DNA of 64,000 nt from Allobosea vaviloviae (GCF_001298265.1 NZ_LGSZ01000025.1:1-64000); one strand, 5' to 3'; numbered from the stretch's first letter, positions 1 to 10,218 are shown. The notes: a model not told the origin generated them from the letters alone. Made by a program: numbers and translations.

Positions 1-188
1 CGTTTGCACCAGGCGCGGCCCCCACCCGCACTCACACTTCCCGGCTCCGGCGGCGGCGTCGGAGGGTATAAAGGGCCGGGCTCTGTCCGGCATCGTCCCG
101 CCGAGCGGCACTGCCCCCCACCCCCCCCCCCCCCCCCCCCCAAGCGGGGGGGGGGGGACGAGCCTCGGCTTCCAGCGATGGTCTCGCT
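1..188. repeat. Intergenic repeat with extreme C/G homopolymers (family A, corrupted copy)
   Basis: The stretch downstream of the dppF-like gene ends in CGAGCGGCACTGCCCCCCA followed by 21 C (121-141), AAGC, and 12 G (146-157). The same left flank precedes a normal, mixed-sequence palindrome at about 8960-9013 and 10163-10218. Replacing the few non-C and non-G bases of those copies would give nearly these run lengths, so this looks like the same repeat with a damaged consensus. Positions 1-100 show no gene that I can support. Confidence 0.75.
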
Positions 189-1192
<1,004 letters not shown>

Positions 1193-1196
<4 letters not shown>

Positions 1197-2206
1197 GCTG
1201 CGATCTCCGTGGTCGGCCCGCTGGAGGATGGCTCGTCATAGAGGTGGCAGGCGACCTTGCGGTCGCCGACCGCGATCAGCTCGGGCCGCGCGACATGGCA
1301 GCGCGCGAAGGCCTGGGCGCAACGCGGGTTGAAGGCGCAGCCGGGCGGAATGGCCGATAGCCGCGGCATGGTCCCGGGGATCTGGACGAGCCGCTTCGCC
1401 TCGCCCTCGAGCGAGGGGATCGCGCCCATCAGCCCCTTGGCATAGGGGTGGAGCGGCGCTTTCACCACCTCGCGCACCGGGCCGATCTCGGCGACACGGC
1501 CGGCATACATCACCGCGACGCGGTCGGCCGTCTCGGCGATGACGCCCATGTCGTGGGTGACCAGCATGACCGAGGTGCCGCGTTCCTTGCAGAGGCGCTT
1601 GATCAGCGCGATGATCTGCGCCTGCACGGAGACGTCGAGGGCCGTCGTCGGCTCGTCGGCGATGATGAATTCCGGCTCGGCGCAGAGCGCGAGCGCGATG
1701 ACGACGCGCTGGCGCATGCCGCCGGAGAACTCGTGCGGATAGGAATCGATGCGGCGTTCGGGCGCGGGAATGCCGACCTCGTCGAGCAGGGCGATGGCGC
1801 GGGCGCGCGCCTGGGTGGCGTCGAGATCGGTGTGGACGCGGATCGTCTCGATCAGCTGCTCGCTGATGCGGTAGAGCGGGTTCAGGCTGGTCAGCGGGTC
1901 CTGGAAGATCATGCCGATGCGCTTACCGCGGACTTTCCGCATCGCCTCGTCAGGCAGGTTGTCGATGCGCTCGCCCGAGAGCACGACCTCGCCGCCGGCG
2001 ATGCGGCCGGGCGGGTCGATCAGGCCGATGATGGCCGAGCCGGTGACCGACTTGCCGGCGCCGGATTCGCCGACGACGCCGAGCACCTCGCCGCGCGCGA
2101 CGTCGAAGGAGACGCGATCGAGCGCCCGCAGGGTGCCGCGACGGGTGACGAACTCGACGGTGAGGTCGCGGACGGAGAGAACGGGCAGGGTCGGATGTTC
2201 AACCAT
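1193..2206 (-). CDS. Peptide ABC transporter ATPase, first subunit (DppD/OppD type)
   Basis: The 337 aa nucleotide-binding subunit has Walker A GESGAGKS near residue 46, signature SGGMRQR, Walker B FIIADEPTTALD and the C-terminal GCAFNPRCAQAF cysteine-containing tail typical of DppD/OppD. It would heterodimerise with the following DppF-like ATPase and drive the DppB/DppC pore. The ATG is at 2204-2206. A family B palindromic repeat separates it from the upstream permease gene, so the operon is interrupted by a hairpin-forming element here. Confidence 0.95.
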
Positions 2207-2247
2207 TGCTTCGATCCGGCCATCGACTCGCGAACGTCCCTCCGCAT

Positions 2248-2345
2248 GTCATCCCGGGCGACCGAAGGGAGACCCGGGATCCATTCCGGAACGGTTCAGG
2301 CATGGATCCCGGATCGGCGCCGCTGCGCGGCTTGTCCGGGATGAC
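2248..2345. repeat. Family B palindromic intergenic repeat, copy 1
   Basis: The ends GTCATCCCGGG and CCGGGATGAC are inverted, and internal arms (ACCCGGGATCCAT and ATGGATCCCGGAT) give a second inverted pair. Near-identical copies lie at 4554-4654 and 59437-59535. It lies between the DppC- and DppD-like genes of one operon and resembles REP/BIME elements. Confidence 0.9.
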
Positions 2346-2389
2346 AGCGTCATGGATTGTCGCGGCCGTCTCCATCATGCCGATCAACC

Positions 2390-3337
2390 TCACCTCAGCT
2401 TCGGGTTGAGCGCGTCGCGCAGCCAGTCGCCGAACAGGTTGATCGACAAGGCGAGCAGGACCAGCACGAGCGAGGGGAAAAGCAAAATCCACCACTCGCC
2501 GGAGAAGAGATATTGCTGGCCGAAGCGGATCAGGGTGCCCAACGATGGCTGGGTCGGTGGCATGCCGACGCCGAGGAAGGACAAGGTCGCCTCCTCAATG
2601 ACGGCGAGCGCCAGGTTGATCGTGGCGATGACCAGCACGGGGCCGGCGACATTGGGCAGGACGTGCTTGAGCATCACCGGCCAGGCCTTCAGCCCGATCA
2701 GGCGGGCGGCGTCGACATAGACCTTGTTCTTTTCCACCAGCGTCGAGCCGCGCACGGTGCGGGCATATTGCGCCCAGTTCGACAGGCCGATGGCGACGAC
2801 GAGCACGAGCAGCGTCATGCGCTCCTGCAAGGCCGGCGGGATCAGCCCGCGCGCCACGCCAAACACCAGAAGCGCCACCAGGATCGCCGGAAAGGAGAGC
2901 TGCACATCGGCGACGCGCATGATCAGCGCCTCGGTGCGGCCGCCGAGATAGCCGGCGACGAGCCCGAGGCCGACGCCGATGACCAGCGAGAACAGCACCG
3001 AGGCCGCGCCCACCAGCAGCGAAACGCGCGAGCCGTAGAGGATGGCCGAGAAGATGTCGCGGCCCTGCGCATCCGAACCCAGCCAGAAGACCTTGCCGGT
3101 GATCTCGTTGGGCTCCATCGGCCGCGAGAAACCGTCCGACAGATCGAGCGAGGCGGGATCAAAGGGGTCGTATGGCGCGATCAGCGGCGCCGCGACCGCC
3201 GCCAGCACGAGCAGCAGCGCCAGCAGCGTGGCCGCGACCGTGACCGGCGAGGAGCGGAAGGAAAAGGCGAGGTCGGAATCCCAGAGGCGCGCGAGACGGC
3301 CGGGCGGATTGGACGTTTGGGGATGAAGCGTGGTCAA
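2390..3337 (-). CDS. Peptide ABC transporter permease (DppC/OppC type)
   Basis: The 315 aa inner-membrane protein has an N-terminal membrane segment (about 32-52), a periplasmic loop, and a BPD_transp_1 core of five predicted helices with the EAA-like loop around residues 205-225 (ARLIGLKAWPVMLKHVLPN). The DppC hallmark LGSDAQGRDIFSAILYGSR is present near residue 100. The start is TTG preceded by GAGGG at suitable spacing; no upstream ATG fits. It would pair with the DppB-like permease encoded just upstream. A family C repeat lies before the gene and a family B repeat after it. Confidence 0.93.
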   Translation of the reverse strand: MTTLHPQTSNPPGRLARLWDSDLAFSFRSSPVTVAATLLALLLVLAAVAAPLIAPYDPFDPASLDLSDGFSRPMEPNEITGKVFWLGSDAQGRDIFSAILYGSRVSLLVGAASVLFSLVIGVGLGLVAGYLGGRTEALIMRVADVQLSFPAILVALLVFGVARGLIPPALQERMTLLVLVVAIGLSNWAQYARTVRGSTLVEKNKVYVDAARLIGLKAWPVMLKHVLPNVAGPVLVIATINLALAVIEEATLSFLGVGMPPTQPSLGTLIRFGQQYLFSGEWWILLFPSLVLVLLALSINLFGDWLRDALNPKLR

Positions 3338-3352
3338 GGCGCACCCTCTGTC

Positions 3353-3498
3353 TTTCCGGGGCTTCGCGCAGCGAAGAACCCGGAACCCACGACCGGGTGA
3401 GAGGCCTCGCCTCGAAACGTGCTCAGGGAAGGTTGATCCGACCGGGCTCGCCCGGTCGTGGGTTCCGGGTTCGGCCCTACGGGCCGCCCCGGAATGAC
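3353..3498. repeat. Family C palindromic intergenic repeat, copy 1
   Basis: An inverted arrangement of CCGGGGC...GAACCCGGAACCCACGACCGGG and its complement, ending CCCCGGAATGAC. A second copy is at 50539-50673 in the hut locus. It sits between the two permease genes of the first peptide transporter operon. Confidence 0.88.
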
Positions 3499-3526
3499 TG
3501 AGGGGTTGAACGCGATCATCGCGGCC

Positions 3527-4510
3527 TCACTTCGCCATCGCCGGATTGCCGCTGCGCAGGCGCGGATCGAGCGCGACATAGACGAGATCGACGATGAGCG
3601 AGGTCAGCACGAAGACGAAGGCGACGAAGAGCAGATAGGCCGACATCACCGGCACATCGACGAACTGCACGGCGTTGACGAAGAGCGCGCCCAGGCCCGG
3701 CCACTGGAACACCGTCTCAGTGACGATGGCGAAGGCGATGACGCCGCCGAGCTGCACGCCGGCGATAGTGATGACGGGGATCAGCGTGTTGCGCAAAGCG
3801 TGGCGGAACTCGATGCGCCGCTCGGGAATGCCCCGCGCCCGGGCAAAGCGGATGAAATCGGTCCGCATCACCTCCAGCATCTCGGAGCGGACGAGGCGCA
3901 TGATCAGGGTGAGCTGGAGGAAGCCGAGCGTCAGAACCGGCATCACCAGCGATTTCAGCCCGCTGACGGTCAGCAGGCCGGTGCTCCACCAGCCGAGCGC
4001 CACCGTGTCGCCGCGCCCGAAGGAGGGCAGCCAGCGCAATTCGACGGCGAAGATGTAGATCAGCCCGATGCCGATCAGGAAGGTCGGCAGGCTGACGCCG
4101 ATCAGCGAGAGCGACATCACGAGATTGGCGATCCAGCCGTCGCTCCGGATCGCGGCATAGACGCCGAGACCGACGCCGAAGACGAAGGCGAAAATCGCCG
4201 ACAGCACGGCCAGCTCCACCGTGGCGGGAAGCCGCTCGAGGATCAGCGAGGAGACCTTGCGGCCCTGACGGTAGGAGATGCCGAAATCGCCGCGCGCCGC
4301 ATCGCCGACGAAGCGGGCGAACTGCAGCGGCACGGGATCGTTGAGGCCGAGCCGCTCCGTCAGTTCGGCGCGGTCCTGAAGCGTCGCCTCCTGGCCGAGC
4401 ATGTTGACGACGGGGTCGCCGACGAAGCGGAACATCGAGAAGGCGATGAAGGCGACGGCCAGCATCACAATGATGCCCTGCATCAGCGAGCGCAGGATAT
4501 AGGCGAGCAT
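3527..4510 (-). CDS. Peptide ABC transporter permease (DppB/OppB type)
   Basis: The 327 aa integral membrane protein has the DppB N-terminus (first helix about 8-28, then the GDPVVNML motif) and the BPD_transp_1 core with an EAA-like loop (RARGIPERRIEFRHALRNTL, around residue 225). It ends with the family signature VDLVYVALDPRLR. Together with the DppC-like subunit it forms the pore. The ATG is at 4508-4510. The gene follows the binding-protein gene and is separated from it by a family B repeat. Confidence 0.94.
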   Translation of the reverse strand: MLAYILRSLMQGIIVMLAVAFIAFSMFRFVGDPVVNMLGQEATLQDRAELTERLGLNDPVPLQFARFVGDAARGDFGISYRQGRKVSSLILERLPATVELAVLSAIFAFVFGVGLGVYAAIRSDGWIANLVMSLSLIGVSLPTFLIGIGLIYIFAVELRWLPSFGRGDTVALGWWSTGLLTVSGLKSLVMPVLTLGFLQLTLIMRLVRSEMLEVMRTDFIRFARARGIPERRIEFRHALRNTLIPVITIAGVQLGGVIAFAIVTETVFQWPGLGALFVNAVQFVDVPVMSAYLLFVAFVFVLTSLIVDLVYVALDPRLRSGNPAMAK

Positions 4511-4553
4511 CGCGGGGTTACCCTTCGAAGGCCGTCAGAAGACAACTCTCCAC

Positions 4554-4654
4554 GTCATCCCGGGCGGAGCGGAGCGCAGACCCGGGATCCATGCCGGAAC
4601 CGTTCAGGCATGGATCCCGGATCGGCGCCGCTGACGCGGCTTGTCCGGGATGAC
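4554..4654. repeat. Family B palindromic intergenic repeat, copy 2
   Basis: Nearly identical to 2248-2345 in the same operon, with the same outer GTCATCCCGGG / CCGGGATGAC arms. It lies in the gap between the binding-protein gene and the DppB-like gene, a usual position for a 3' stabilising hairpin that keeps binding-protein mRNA abundant; that role is inferred. Confidence 0.9.
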
Positions 4655-4686
4655 GGCGGAGGTTCACGCGCGGATGACGTGAATGA

Positions 4687-6288
4687 CTACGACCCCTTGA
4701 AGCTCACCATCTTGAGCTTCGGGTTGTTGGCGACGTCGACGGGGATGTCGAGCGCGGTGCTCATCGCATAGCTGAGCGACTGGTTGTGGATCGGCAGGTA
4801 GATCGTCTCGTCCTTCAGCCGGGTCCAGAGTTTGGCGATGGTGGCATCGCGCTTGGGCAGATCGACCTCCTTCGAGAGCGACTGGATCATCGTGTCGATC
4901 TCGGCGTTCTTGAAGCCGGTCGCGTTCCAGGAGCCCTGCGAGCCCGTGCGCGAATGGTACATGTAGGAGAAGATGTAGTCGGAATCATAGGTCGGGACGC
5001 CCCAGCCGACGAGGTAGAACTCGGTCTCGGGCGGGTTCTTCTGGATCAGGTTGAAGTGGATCGACTTCGACTGCGAGACCAGGTTCACCTTCACGCCGAT
5101 CTGGCCGAACATGCCGACTGCCGCCTGGCAGATGCCCTCGTCATTGACGTAGCGGTCGTTGGGGCAGTTCAGGGTGACGGAGAAGCCGTTGGGATAGCCG
5201 GCTTCCGCCAGCAGCGCCTTGGCCTTGGCGTTGTCGACCGCCGGGAAGGAGTCCAGTTCCTTGGTCCAGCCATTGACGAAGGGGGGCATGATCACGCCGG
5301 TGGGCACCGACTCGCCGCGCATCACGACGCGCTGGATCGCCGGGCGGTTGATCGCCATGTTGAGCGCCTGGCGCACCTTCTTGTCGGCGAAGGGGTTCTT
5401 GCCCTGGACGTCGTCGCCCTTGAGGTCGGCGGAGGCGACGTCCATGCCGAAGAAGATGGTGCGGTTCTCGGCGCCGGAATTGACCCGCAGCTTCGGCTGC
5501 GTCTTGAGCCTGGCGATGTCCTGCACCGGCACGTCCTGGACGAAATCGACCTCGCCCGACAGCAGCGCCGCGACGCGGGTGGCGTCCTGCTTGATCGGCA
5601 CCAGCGTCAGCTCGGTGATCTCCAGCGGCACCTTGGCCTTGGCCCAGTAGGCGTCGTTGCGCTTCATCACCGTCTTCACGTCGGCCTCGCGCGAGACCAG
5701 GATGAAGGGGCCGGTGCCGTTGGCGTTGCGGACGGCGAAGTTCTCTTCCTTGTTCTTGAAATCCTGCGCCTTGGTGGCGCCGTTCTTCTCCGCCCAGGCC
5801 TTGCTCATGATGCGGATCGAGGAGGTGTTGTTGACCAGAAGCGGGTTCGGCCCCTTGGTCTTGATGCGCACCGTCAGGTCATCGACCTTCGAGACCTTCT
5901 CGACCGAGGTGAGATAGCCCTTGAAGTCGGAGGTCGGCTGCATGGCGCGCTCATAGGAGAACACCACGTCGTCGGCGGTGAAAGGGCTGCCGTCATGGAA
6001 TTTGACGCCCGATTCCAGCTTGAACTCCCAGGTCGTCGCATCGTCGGGCAGCACGCGCCAGGACGAGGCGAGCAGCGGCAGGAGCTTGCCGGCATGGTCG
6101 CGCTCGGTCAGGCTTTCATAGATGTGCTGGTTGAGCGAGGTGGTCGGCCCCTCGTTCTGGCCGTGCGGATCGATCGTCAGGGCATCGCCCGCAGCGGCCC
6201 ATTTCAGCGGCCGGGCCTCGGCTGCACCCAGCGCCAGCAACGAGACCCCAAGCAATGCGGCAGCAAACCCGAAAACACGCGCTTTCAT
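4687..6288 (-). CDS. Periplasmic peptide-binding protein of ABC transporter (SBP_bac_5)
   Basis: The 533 aa protein begins with a Sec signal peptide (cleavage probably after GAAEA, residue ~25) and continues as a family 5 extracellular solute-binding protein: TIDPHGQNEGPT, a conserved LASSWRV...TWEFKLESGVKFHDGSPFTADDVVFSYERA block around 75-120, and a C-terminal YLPIHNQ region. It delivers peptides, or a related solute, to the permease pair encoded downstream. It is the first gene of the operon; the ATG is at 6286-6288. Nothing in the sequence fixes the ligand. Confidence 0.94.
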   Translation of the reverse strand: MKARVFGFAAALLGVSLLALGAAEARPLKWAAAGDALTIDPHGQNEGPTTSLNQHIYESLTERDHAGKLLPLLASSWRVLPDDATTWEFKLESGVKFHDGSPFTADDVVFSYERAMQPTSDFKGYLTSVEKVSKVDDLTVRIKTKGPNPLLVNNTSSIRIMSKAWAEKNGATKAQDFKNKEENFAVRNANGTGPFILVSREADVKTVMKRNDAYWAKAKVPLEITELTLVPIKQDATRVAALLSGEVDFVQDVPVQDIARLKTQPKLRVNSGAENRTIFFGMDVASADLKGDDVQGKNPFADKKVRQALNMAINRPAIQRVVMRGESVPTGVIMPPFVNGWTKELDSFPAVDNAKAKALLAEAGYPNGFSVTLNCPNDRYVNDEGICQAAVGMFGQIGVKVNLVSQSKSIHFNLIQKNPPETEFYLVGWGVPTYDSDYIFSYMYHSRTGSQGSWNATGFKNAEIDTMIQSLSKEVDLPKRDATIAKLWTRLKDETIYLPIHNQSLSYAMSTALDIPVDVANNPKLKMVSFKGS

Positions 6289-6588
6289 GGACGTGACACC
6301 TCCCTGGCAGGCGCGATGGGGCGCCCGAAAGGGGAGATGTTAAGGGCAGGTTGCGCGCGAGTCACGGGGGTAATGCGCGTGGGGCGCATGGGTGGGGGCA
6401 GGATGTGCGCGATTTTGGGGCAGACGGTCAGAAATGGATTTGGAAGCGTAGTCGCGGACAATCGCGAGGGAACATGACCAAAAACTCTATCACCGTCGAT
6501 GCGCTATTGTTTTATCATGCACAGCCGTTCCGGCATGTGGCCTTGACCAACCACAATTCGACATCGCACCGTTCCCCCAACAAAAGGG
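6289..6588. other. Intergenic region between divergent genes
   Basis: The first part (6289-6400) should carry the promoter of the minus-strand peptide-transporter operon. The second half (6460-6588) is noticeably more AT-rich than the surroundings and precedes the plus-strand two-gene cassette. I see no convincing named element or RNA gene in it. Confidence 0.5.
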
Positions 6589-7014
6589 GTGGGCGTGCAG
6601 CGCGGCGAGGCTATCACGGCGGACGATTTTGTCGCACGCGCTGAAGACAAGCGCGCCGTGGCCTATGCGATGGTGAATGATCGCAAGCATTGCCGTGAGG
6701 CTTGGAATGCAGCGGGAACTGCGGTCGAGTTTGAGTTGAAAGCCTTAATCATTCGCCGTCGTCGTTGGAACGCATGGCCCTCCAAAGATAGCTATCCTGA
6801 ACTTTACACTCACGACCTTAAGGTACTTTTTAAAGAGTCGGGTGTTGACCTAACAGCCGTTCCTCCCGAATTGAGGGGCAGGCTCAAGGTTGCATTCGAC
6901 TGGGATCGAATGCACGATTACGATGCTGGCAAGATGGCTAGGATCGTGGCCCGGCAGATGGTTGCAGCGGTTTTCGGAAAGGGAGGCGTCTGCGAATGGC
7001 TGAGATCTCTCTGA
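6589..7014 (+). CDS. HEPN-like small protein, first gene of an atypical cassette
   Basis: A 141 aa soluble protein starting at GTG (AAAAGG just upstream). The central pattern AWNAAGTAVEFELKALI followed by YPELYTHDLKVLF resembles the two helices of HEPN-fold proteins (AGYAxExxLKALI ... HDL). The R-x4-6-H ribonuclease motif of toxic HEPN proteins is not evident, so it may be a non-catalytic HEPN. It overlaps the next gene by 19 bp. Codon use is more AT-rich and less biased than in neighbours, suggesting recent acquisition. The HEPN call rests on pattern resemblance only; otherwise it is a hypothetical protein. Confidence 0.6.
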   Translation: MGVQRGEAITADDFVARAEDKRAVAYAMVNDRKHCREAWNAAGTAVEFELKALIIRRRRWNAWPSKDSYPELYTHDLKVLFKESGVDLTAVPPELRGRLKVAFDWDRMHDYDAGKMARIVARQMVAAVFGKGGVCEWLRSL

Positions 7015-7496
7015 ATCCGGATCCGTTGAGCCCGGAGAGGCGTCAGGCTGCAGCCGACTATTTGGCGGCTCTGCGAGCCCATGGCGTACAGCCGGAAGGC
7101 TTTGCGTGGGCGATCGACGGAAATGGCCAGTTCCACCTCCTGATGGTGACTTCGCTCATTGATCGAGTTGGCCCCCAGGTCGTCTACGACACGCTTTTCA
7201 AAGCGTATGATCGGGCGGTAACTCCAAAGGCGATTGACCCTTGGATAGTTAGTGCGTTCAGCCCGAAAAGCGGTTTTGGGAAGGCCTACTTGGAAATTAT
7301 CGATATCCAGATTGGTGTTCGCACCGAGGACGGCCAGCACGTTAGCGAAGAATTCGCGTTCGTGACGCAGGCTATTGGCCCTTTTCGAATCCGCGCCAAC
7401 TGGATGTATATCAAAGGAAAGCCGATCTCAAACCCCGAGGCTCAGCTTCGAGGCTGGCATAGATTTACAAAAGATATCGAGAAGCTTGCAGCTTAG
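6996..7496 (+). CDS. Hypothetical protein, second gene of the cassette
   Basis: A 166 aa protein I do not recognise. It is soluble, without signal peptide or membrane segments, and mixes alpha and beta character. The N-terminal third (PDPLSPERRQAAADYLAAL) looks helical; the middle contains a run of hydrophobic strands (FAWAIDGNGQFHLLMV, YLEIIDIQIGVR). It overlaps the HEPN-like gene by 19 bp, so the two are almost certainly co-translated and may act together. It is not an evident MNT nucleotidyltransferase (no GSxARG-type motif), the usual HEPN partner. Confidence 0.6.
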   Translation: MAEISLNPDPLSPERRQAAADYLAALRAHGVQPEGFAWAIDGNGQFHLLMVTSLIDRVGPQVVYDTLFKAYDRAVTPKAIDPWIVSAFSPKSGFGKAYLEIIDIQIGVRTEDGQHVSEEFAFVTQAIGPFRIRANWMYIKGKPISNPEAQLRGWHRFTKDIEKLAA

Positions 7497-7530
7497 TAGA
7501 TCATTGCCGGGCGAGCTATCATTGCCCGTA

Positions 7531-7561
7531 ACAAAAGCGAGGCGCCGCCATCGCGCCTCGC
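7531..7561 (-). terminator. Rho-independent terminator of argE
   Basis: On the minus strand a perfect 9-bp stem GCGAGGCGC/GCGCCTCGC with a 7-nt loop is followed by TTTTGTT, 8 bp past the argE stop codon. Confidence 0.75.
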
Positions 7562-7568
7562 CCGAACG

Positions 7569-8735
7569 CTACCGCGCCAGCTCACCAATCACCCCACGCA
7601 CGAACGCTGCCCCCGCCTCCAACTGCGCAACCGTGATGAACTCGTTGGGCTGGTGGGCCTGGGCGATGTCGCCGGGGCCGCAGACCACGGTCGACCAGCC
7701 CTCGCCCTGGAACAGCCCGCCCTCGGTGCCATAGGCGACGACATGGCTGCCATTGTCGCCGGTGAGGCGGCGCGACAGGGCTTCGGCGGCACCATCGGTC
7801 TCCGGCGCGAGCGGTGGCGTCGAGGAGGTGATCTCGACGGTGATCCCGGTCTCCGGCGCGACCGCCTGCATCTGCGCCTCGAGCTCGGCGACCTTGGCCT
7901 TGTAGCGCCCGACATAGTCCATGCGCTCGTCACCGGGAACGACGCGAACCTCATGGGTGAAGCTGCAAAGCTCGGCGGTGATGTTGACGGCGGTGCCGCC
8001 CTGGACCGTGCCGACATGGGTCGTGCTGTAGGGCGGCTCGAAGCCGTTGTCGGGCGAGGTGCGCGCCTTGTTCTCCGCCATGACGAGGTTGTGCCAGTGG
8101 ATCAGCTCGCCGGCGATCATCACGGCGGGCACGCCGATATCGACGCGGCTGGAATGGACGGCGTGGCCGCGCACGGTGGTGCGCATGCGGGTGCCGCCCT
8201 TATGGGCCGTGACGACCTGCATCATCGAGGGCTCGCCGACGATCGCCGCCGAGGGCTTCAGCCCGGCGGCCGTCATCGCCTTGGCGAGCAGGCGCGCACC
8301 GAGGCAGCCGACCTCCTCGTCATAGGACAGGGCAATGTGGATTGGCCGCTTCAGCGGCGCCGCCAGCATCTGCGGCACGAGGGCGAGCACTATGGCATCG
8401 AACCCCTTCATGTCGCAGGTGCCGCGGCCATAGAGCTTGCCGTCGCGCTCGGTCAGCGTCCAGGGGTCTGAGGTCCAGTCCTGGCCCGCGACAGGCACGA
8501 CGTCGGTATGGCCCGATAAAACGACGCCGCCATCCACCTTCGGGCCGATCGTGGCGTAGAGATTGGCCTTCTGGCCGTCCTCGCTGGGCACCAGCGTGCT
8601 CTCGACGCCGAAACCTGCGAGATAGTCGCGGCAGAAATGAATCAGGTCGAGATTGCTGCGCTGCGATTCCGTGTTGAACGAAACCAGCTTCGCCAGCATC
8701 TCCTTCGGCGTCATCGTCTGCGGCGTCATGGTCAC
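7569..8735 (-). CDS. argE: Acetylornithine deacetylase, M20 family
   Basis: Removes the acetyl group from N2-acetylornithine to give ornithine in arginine synthesis, or acts on a related N-acyl substrate. The roughly 388 aa product has the M20 metallopeptidase metal-site blocks in order: LSGHTDVVP (~77), [12 protein letters not shown] (~110), [11 protein letters not shown] (~143) and a C-terminal AHQPNEFI. ArgE-like rather than DapE-like features include the long N-terminal [18 protein letters not shown] block. The start is ambiguous: GTG at 8735 has GGAG nine bases upstream; ATG 8729 and TTG 8750 are alternatives. Monocistronic, ending in a terminator. Confidence 0.88.
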   Translation of the reverse strand: MTMTPQTMTPKEMLAKLVSFNTESQRSNLDLIHFCRDYLAGFGVESTLVPSEDGQKANLYATIGPKVDGGVVLSGHTDVVPVAGQDWTSDPWTLTERDGKLYGRGTCDMKGFDAIVLALVPQMLAAPLKRPIHIALSYDEEVGCLGARLLAKAMTAAGLKPSAAIVGEPSMMQVVTAHKGGTRMRTTVRGHAVHSSRVDIGVPAVMIAGELIHWHNLVMAENKARTSPDNGFEPPYSTTHVGTVQGGTAVNITAELCSFTHEVRVVPGDERMDYVGRYKAKVAELEAQMQAVAPETGITVEITSSTPPLAPETDGAAEALSRRLTGDNGSHVVAYGTEGGLFQGEGWSTVVCGPGDIAQAHQPNEFITVAQLEAGAAFVRGVIGELAR

Positions 8736-8878
8736 GAGGCTGTTCTCCAAAAAGGCGGCGGCAGGCAGGTTTCATGCCGCCGCGCATCATTCGGCTGTCC
8801 TGATATATTGTGTAGGCTCCCTCGCCTTGCATGCCAACGGCGCGTTTGCCGGGCCATTGCTTGCAGGCTGGGCTCATT

Positions 8879-9013
8879 CCCTTTCCCCCGCTTGCGGTGG
8901 GGAAGGGTTAGGGATGGGGGGCCGCAAAGCAGGGCTCGCCCTCACCTTCTTCGTCGCGCCGAGCGGCACTGCCCCCCACCCCGGCCCTCCCCACCGCAAG
9001 CGGGGGGAGGGAG
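8879..9013. repeat. Family A palindromic repeat, paired inverted copy
   Basis: Two inverted halves, CCCCCGCTTGCGGTGGGG...GGGGGGCC and GCCCCCCACCCC...CCCCACCGCAAGCGGGGG, are separated by about 35 bp. The 382-bp gap 8736-9117 between argE and the next gene otherwise holds only promoter-like AT-richer sequence around 8800-8820 (GATATATTGTGTAGG). Confidence 0.9.
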
Positions 9014-9117
9014 CGGCAAACGTCGCGCCTGAGGCGCTTCGGGAGATTGCCCTGGATGCGTTTCCGCATCCGCCCCGACCTTCTATAAGAGCTGCGACGC
9101 AAGCACGAGGCGCAGGC

Positions 9118-10086
9118 ATGAACTTCGACGTCACTCTGGGCGATATACAGGCAGCCGCGGCACGCATCGCCGGCAAGATCAGGCGCACGCCGACCTTTCA
9201 CAGCGCCGGCCTGTCAGCCCGGCTCGGCGTCGAGACGGTGGTGAAGGTCGAGAGCCTGCAGCTCGGCGGCTCATTCAAGGTGCGCGGCTGCTTCAACAAG
9301 CTGATGGGGCTGAGCGACAAGGAGTTGGCGCGCGGCGTCGTCACGGTGTCGGGCGGCAACCATGCCATCGCGGTGGCGCTGGTCGCCAAGTCCATGGGCT
9401 GCCGCGCGCTGGTGCTGATGCCGGCGAACGCGGCGGCCTTCAATGTCGAGATGGCCCGGTCGTTGGGCGCCGACGTCGAACTCGCGGAGGATTCGATCGC
9501 GGCTTTCGCGAAAGCCGAGGATTATGCCGCGCAGGGCATGACCAACGTCCATTCCTATGACGACCCGGCGATCATCGCCGGACACGGTTCGCTCGGCCTC
9601 GAATTGAACAATGATGCTGGCGGACGGCTCGACCATGTCTTCATCTCGATCGGCGGCGGCGGCTTCGCGGCCGGTGTCGGCGCGGCGATGAAGGGGCTCG
9701 ATCCGGCGCTGCGCCTCCATGGCGTCGAGACGGAAGGCGCGACGACGATGACGCAGGCGCTGGCGGCGGGCGAGCCGGTGCCGATCCGGCCGACCTCGAT
9801 CGCGCGCACGCTCGGCGCCCCCTTCGCCACGCAGCGCACCATGGCCGCCGCCCGCCAGTTCCTGGAGGACATCGTGATCGTGCCCGACGCCGAGGCGGTG
9901 CGCGAGATCACCTGGGTGCTGCAGAACGGGCGCGTGCTGCTGGAGCCGGCGGCGTCATGCGTGGTGGCTGCGGCGCAAGCGAGCAAGGCGATGTTCAAGC
10001 CCGGCGAACGCGTCGGCCTCGTGCTTTGCGGCTCGAACGTGGCGCTCGACGACATCGCCGCCTGGCGGACGCAGTTCGGGGTTTGA
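9118..10086 (+). CDS. Threonine/serine dehydratase-like PLP enzyme
   Basis: A 322 aa fold-type II PLP enzyme that should deaminate a hydroxy amino acid (threonine, serine or hydroxyaspartate). The PLP lysine is K54 in GGSFKVRG; the substrate/PLP phosphate loops are SGGNHAIA near 80 and SIGGGGFAAG near 180; the C-terminal LCGSNVALD matches the catabolic threonine dehydratase family. It lacks the C-terminal ACT-like regulatory domain of biosynthetic IlvA. The open frame extends to 8653, but that extension runs through a family A repeat, so the ATG at 9118 is chosen. The exact substrate is unknown. Confidence 0.88.
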   Translation: MNFDVTLGDIQAAAARIAGKIRRTPTFHSAGLSARLGVETVVKVESLQLGGSFKVRGCFNKLMGLSDKELARGVVTVSGGNHAIAVALVAKSMGCRALVLMPANAAAFNVEMARSLGADVELAEDSIAAFAKAEDYAAQGMTNVHSYDDPAIIAGHGSLGLELNNDAGGRLDHVFISIGGGGFAAGVGAAMKGLDPALRLHGVETEGATTMTQALAAGEPVPIRPTSIARTLGAPFATQRTMAAARQFLEDIVIVPDAEAVREITWVLQNGRVLLEPAASCVVAAAQASKAMFKPGERVGLVLCGSNVALDDIAAWRTQFGV

Positions 10087-10088
10087 TG

Positions 10089-10218
10089 TCCCCTCCCCCG
10101 CTTGCGGTGGGGAGGGTTAGGGTGGGGGGCCGGAAAGCCAGAGCGCGATCCTGGATGGTCTCGCCGAGCGGAACTGCCCCCCACCCCGGCCCTCCCCACC
10201 GCAAGCGGGGGGAGGGAG
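10089..10218. repeat. Family A palindromic repeat, second paired inverted copy
   Basis: Same paired structure as 8879-9013 (CCCCTCCCCCGCTTGCGGTG ... CACCGCAAGCGGGGG), directly after the stop of the dehydratase gene. It could form a very stable 3' hairpin. The remaining gap up to 10370 shows no gene. Confidence 0.9.

Noticed and set aside
8653-9117. A longer N-terminus for the threonine-dehydratase-like gene.
   Set aside because: It would translate a family A repeat and leave argE's start region overlapped; ATG 9118 matches the enzyme family.
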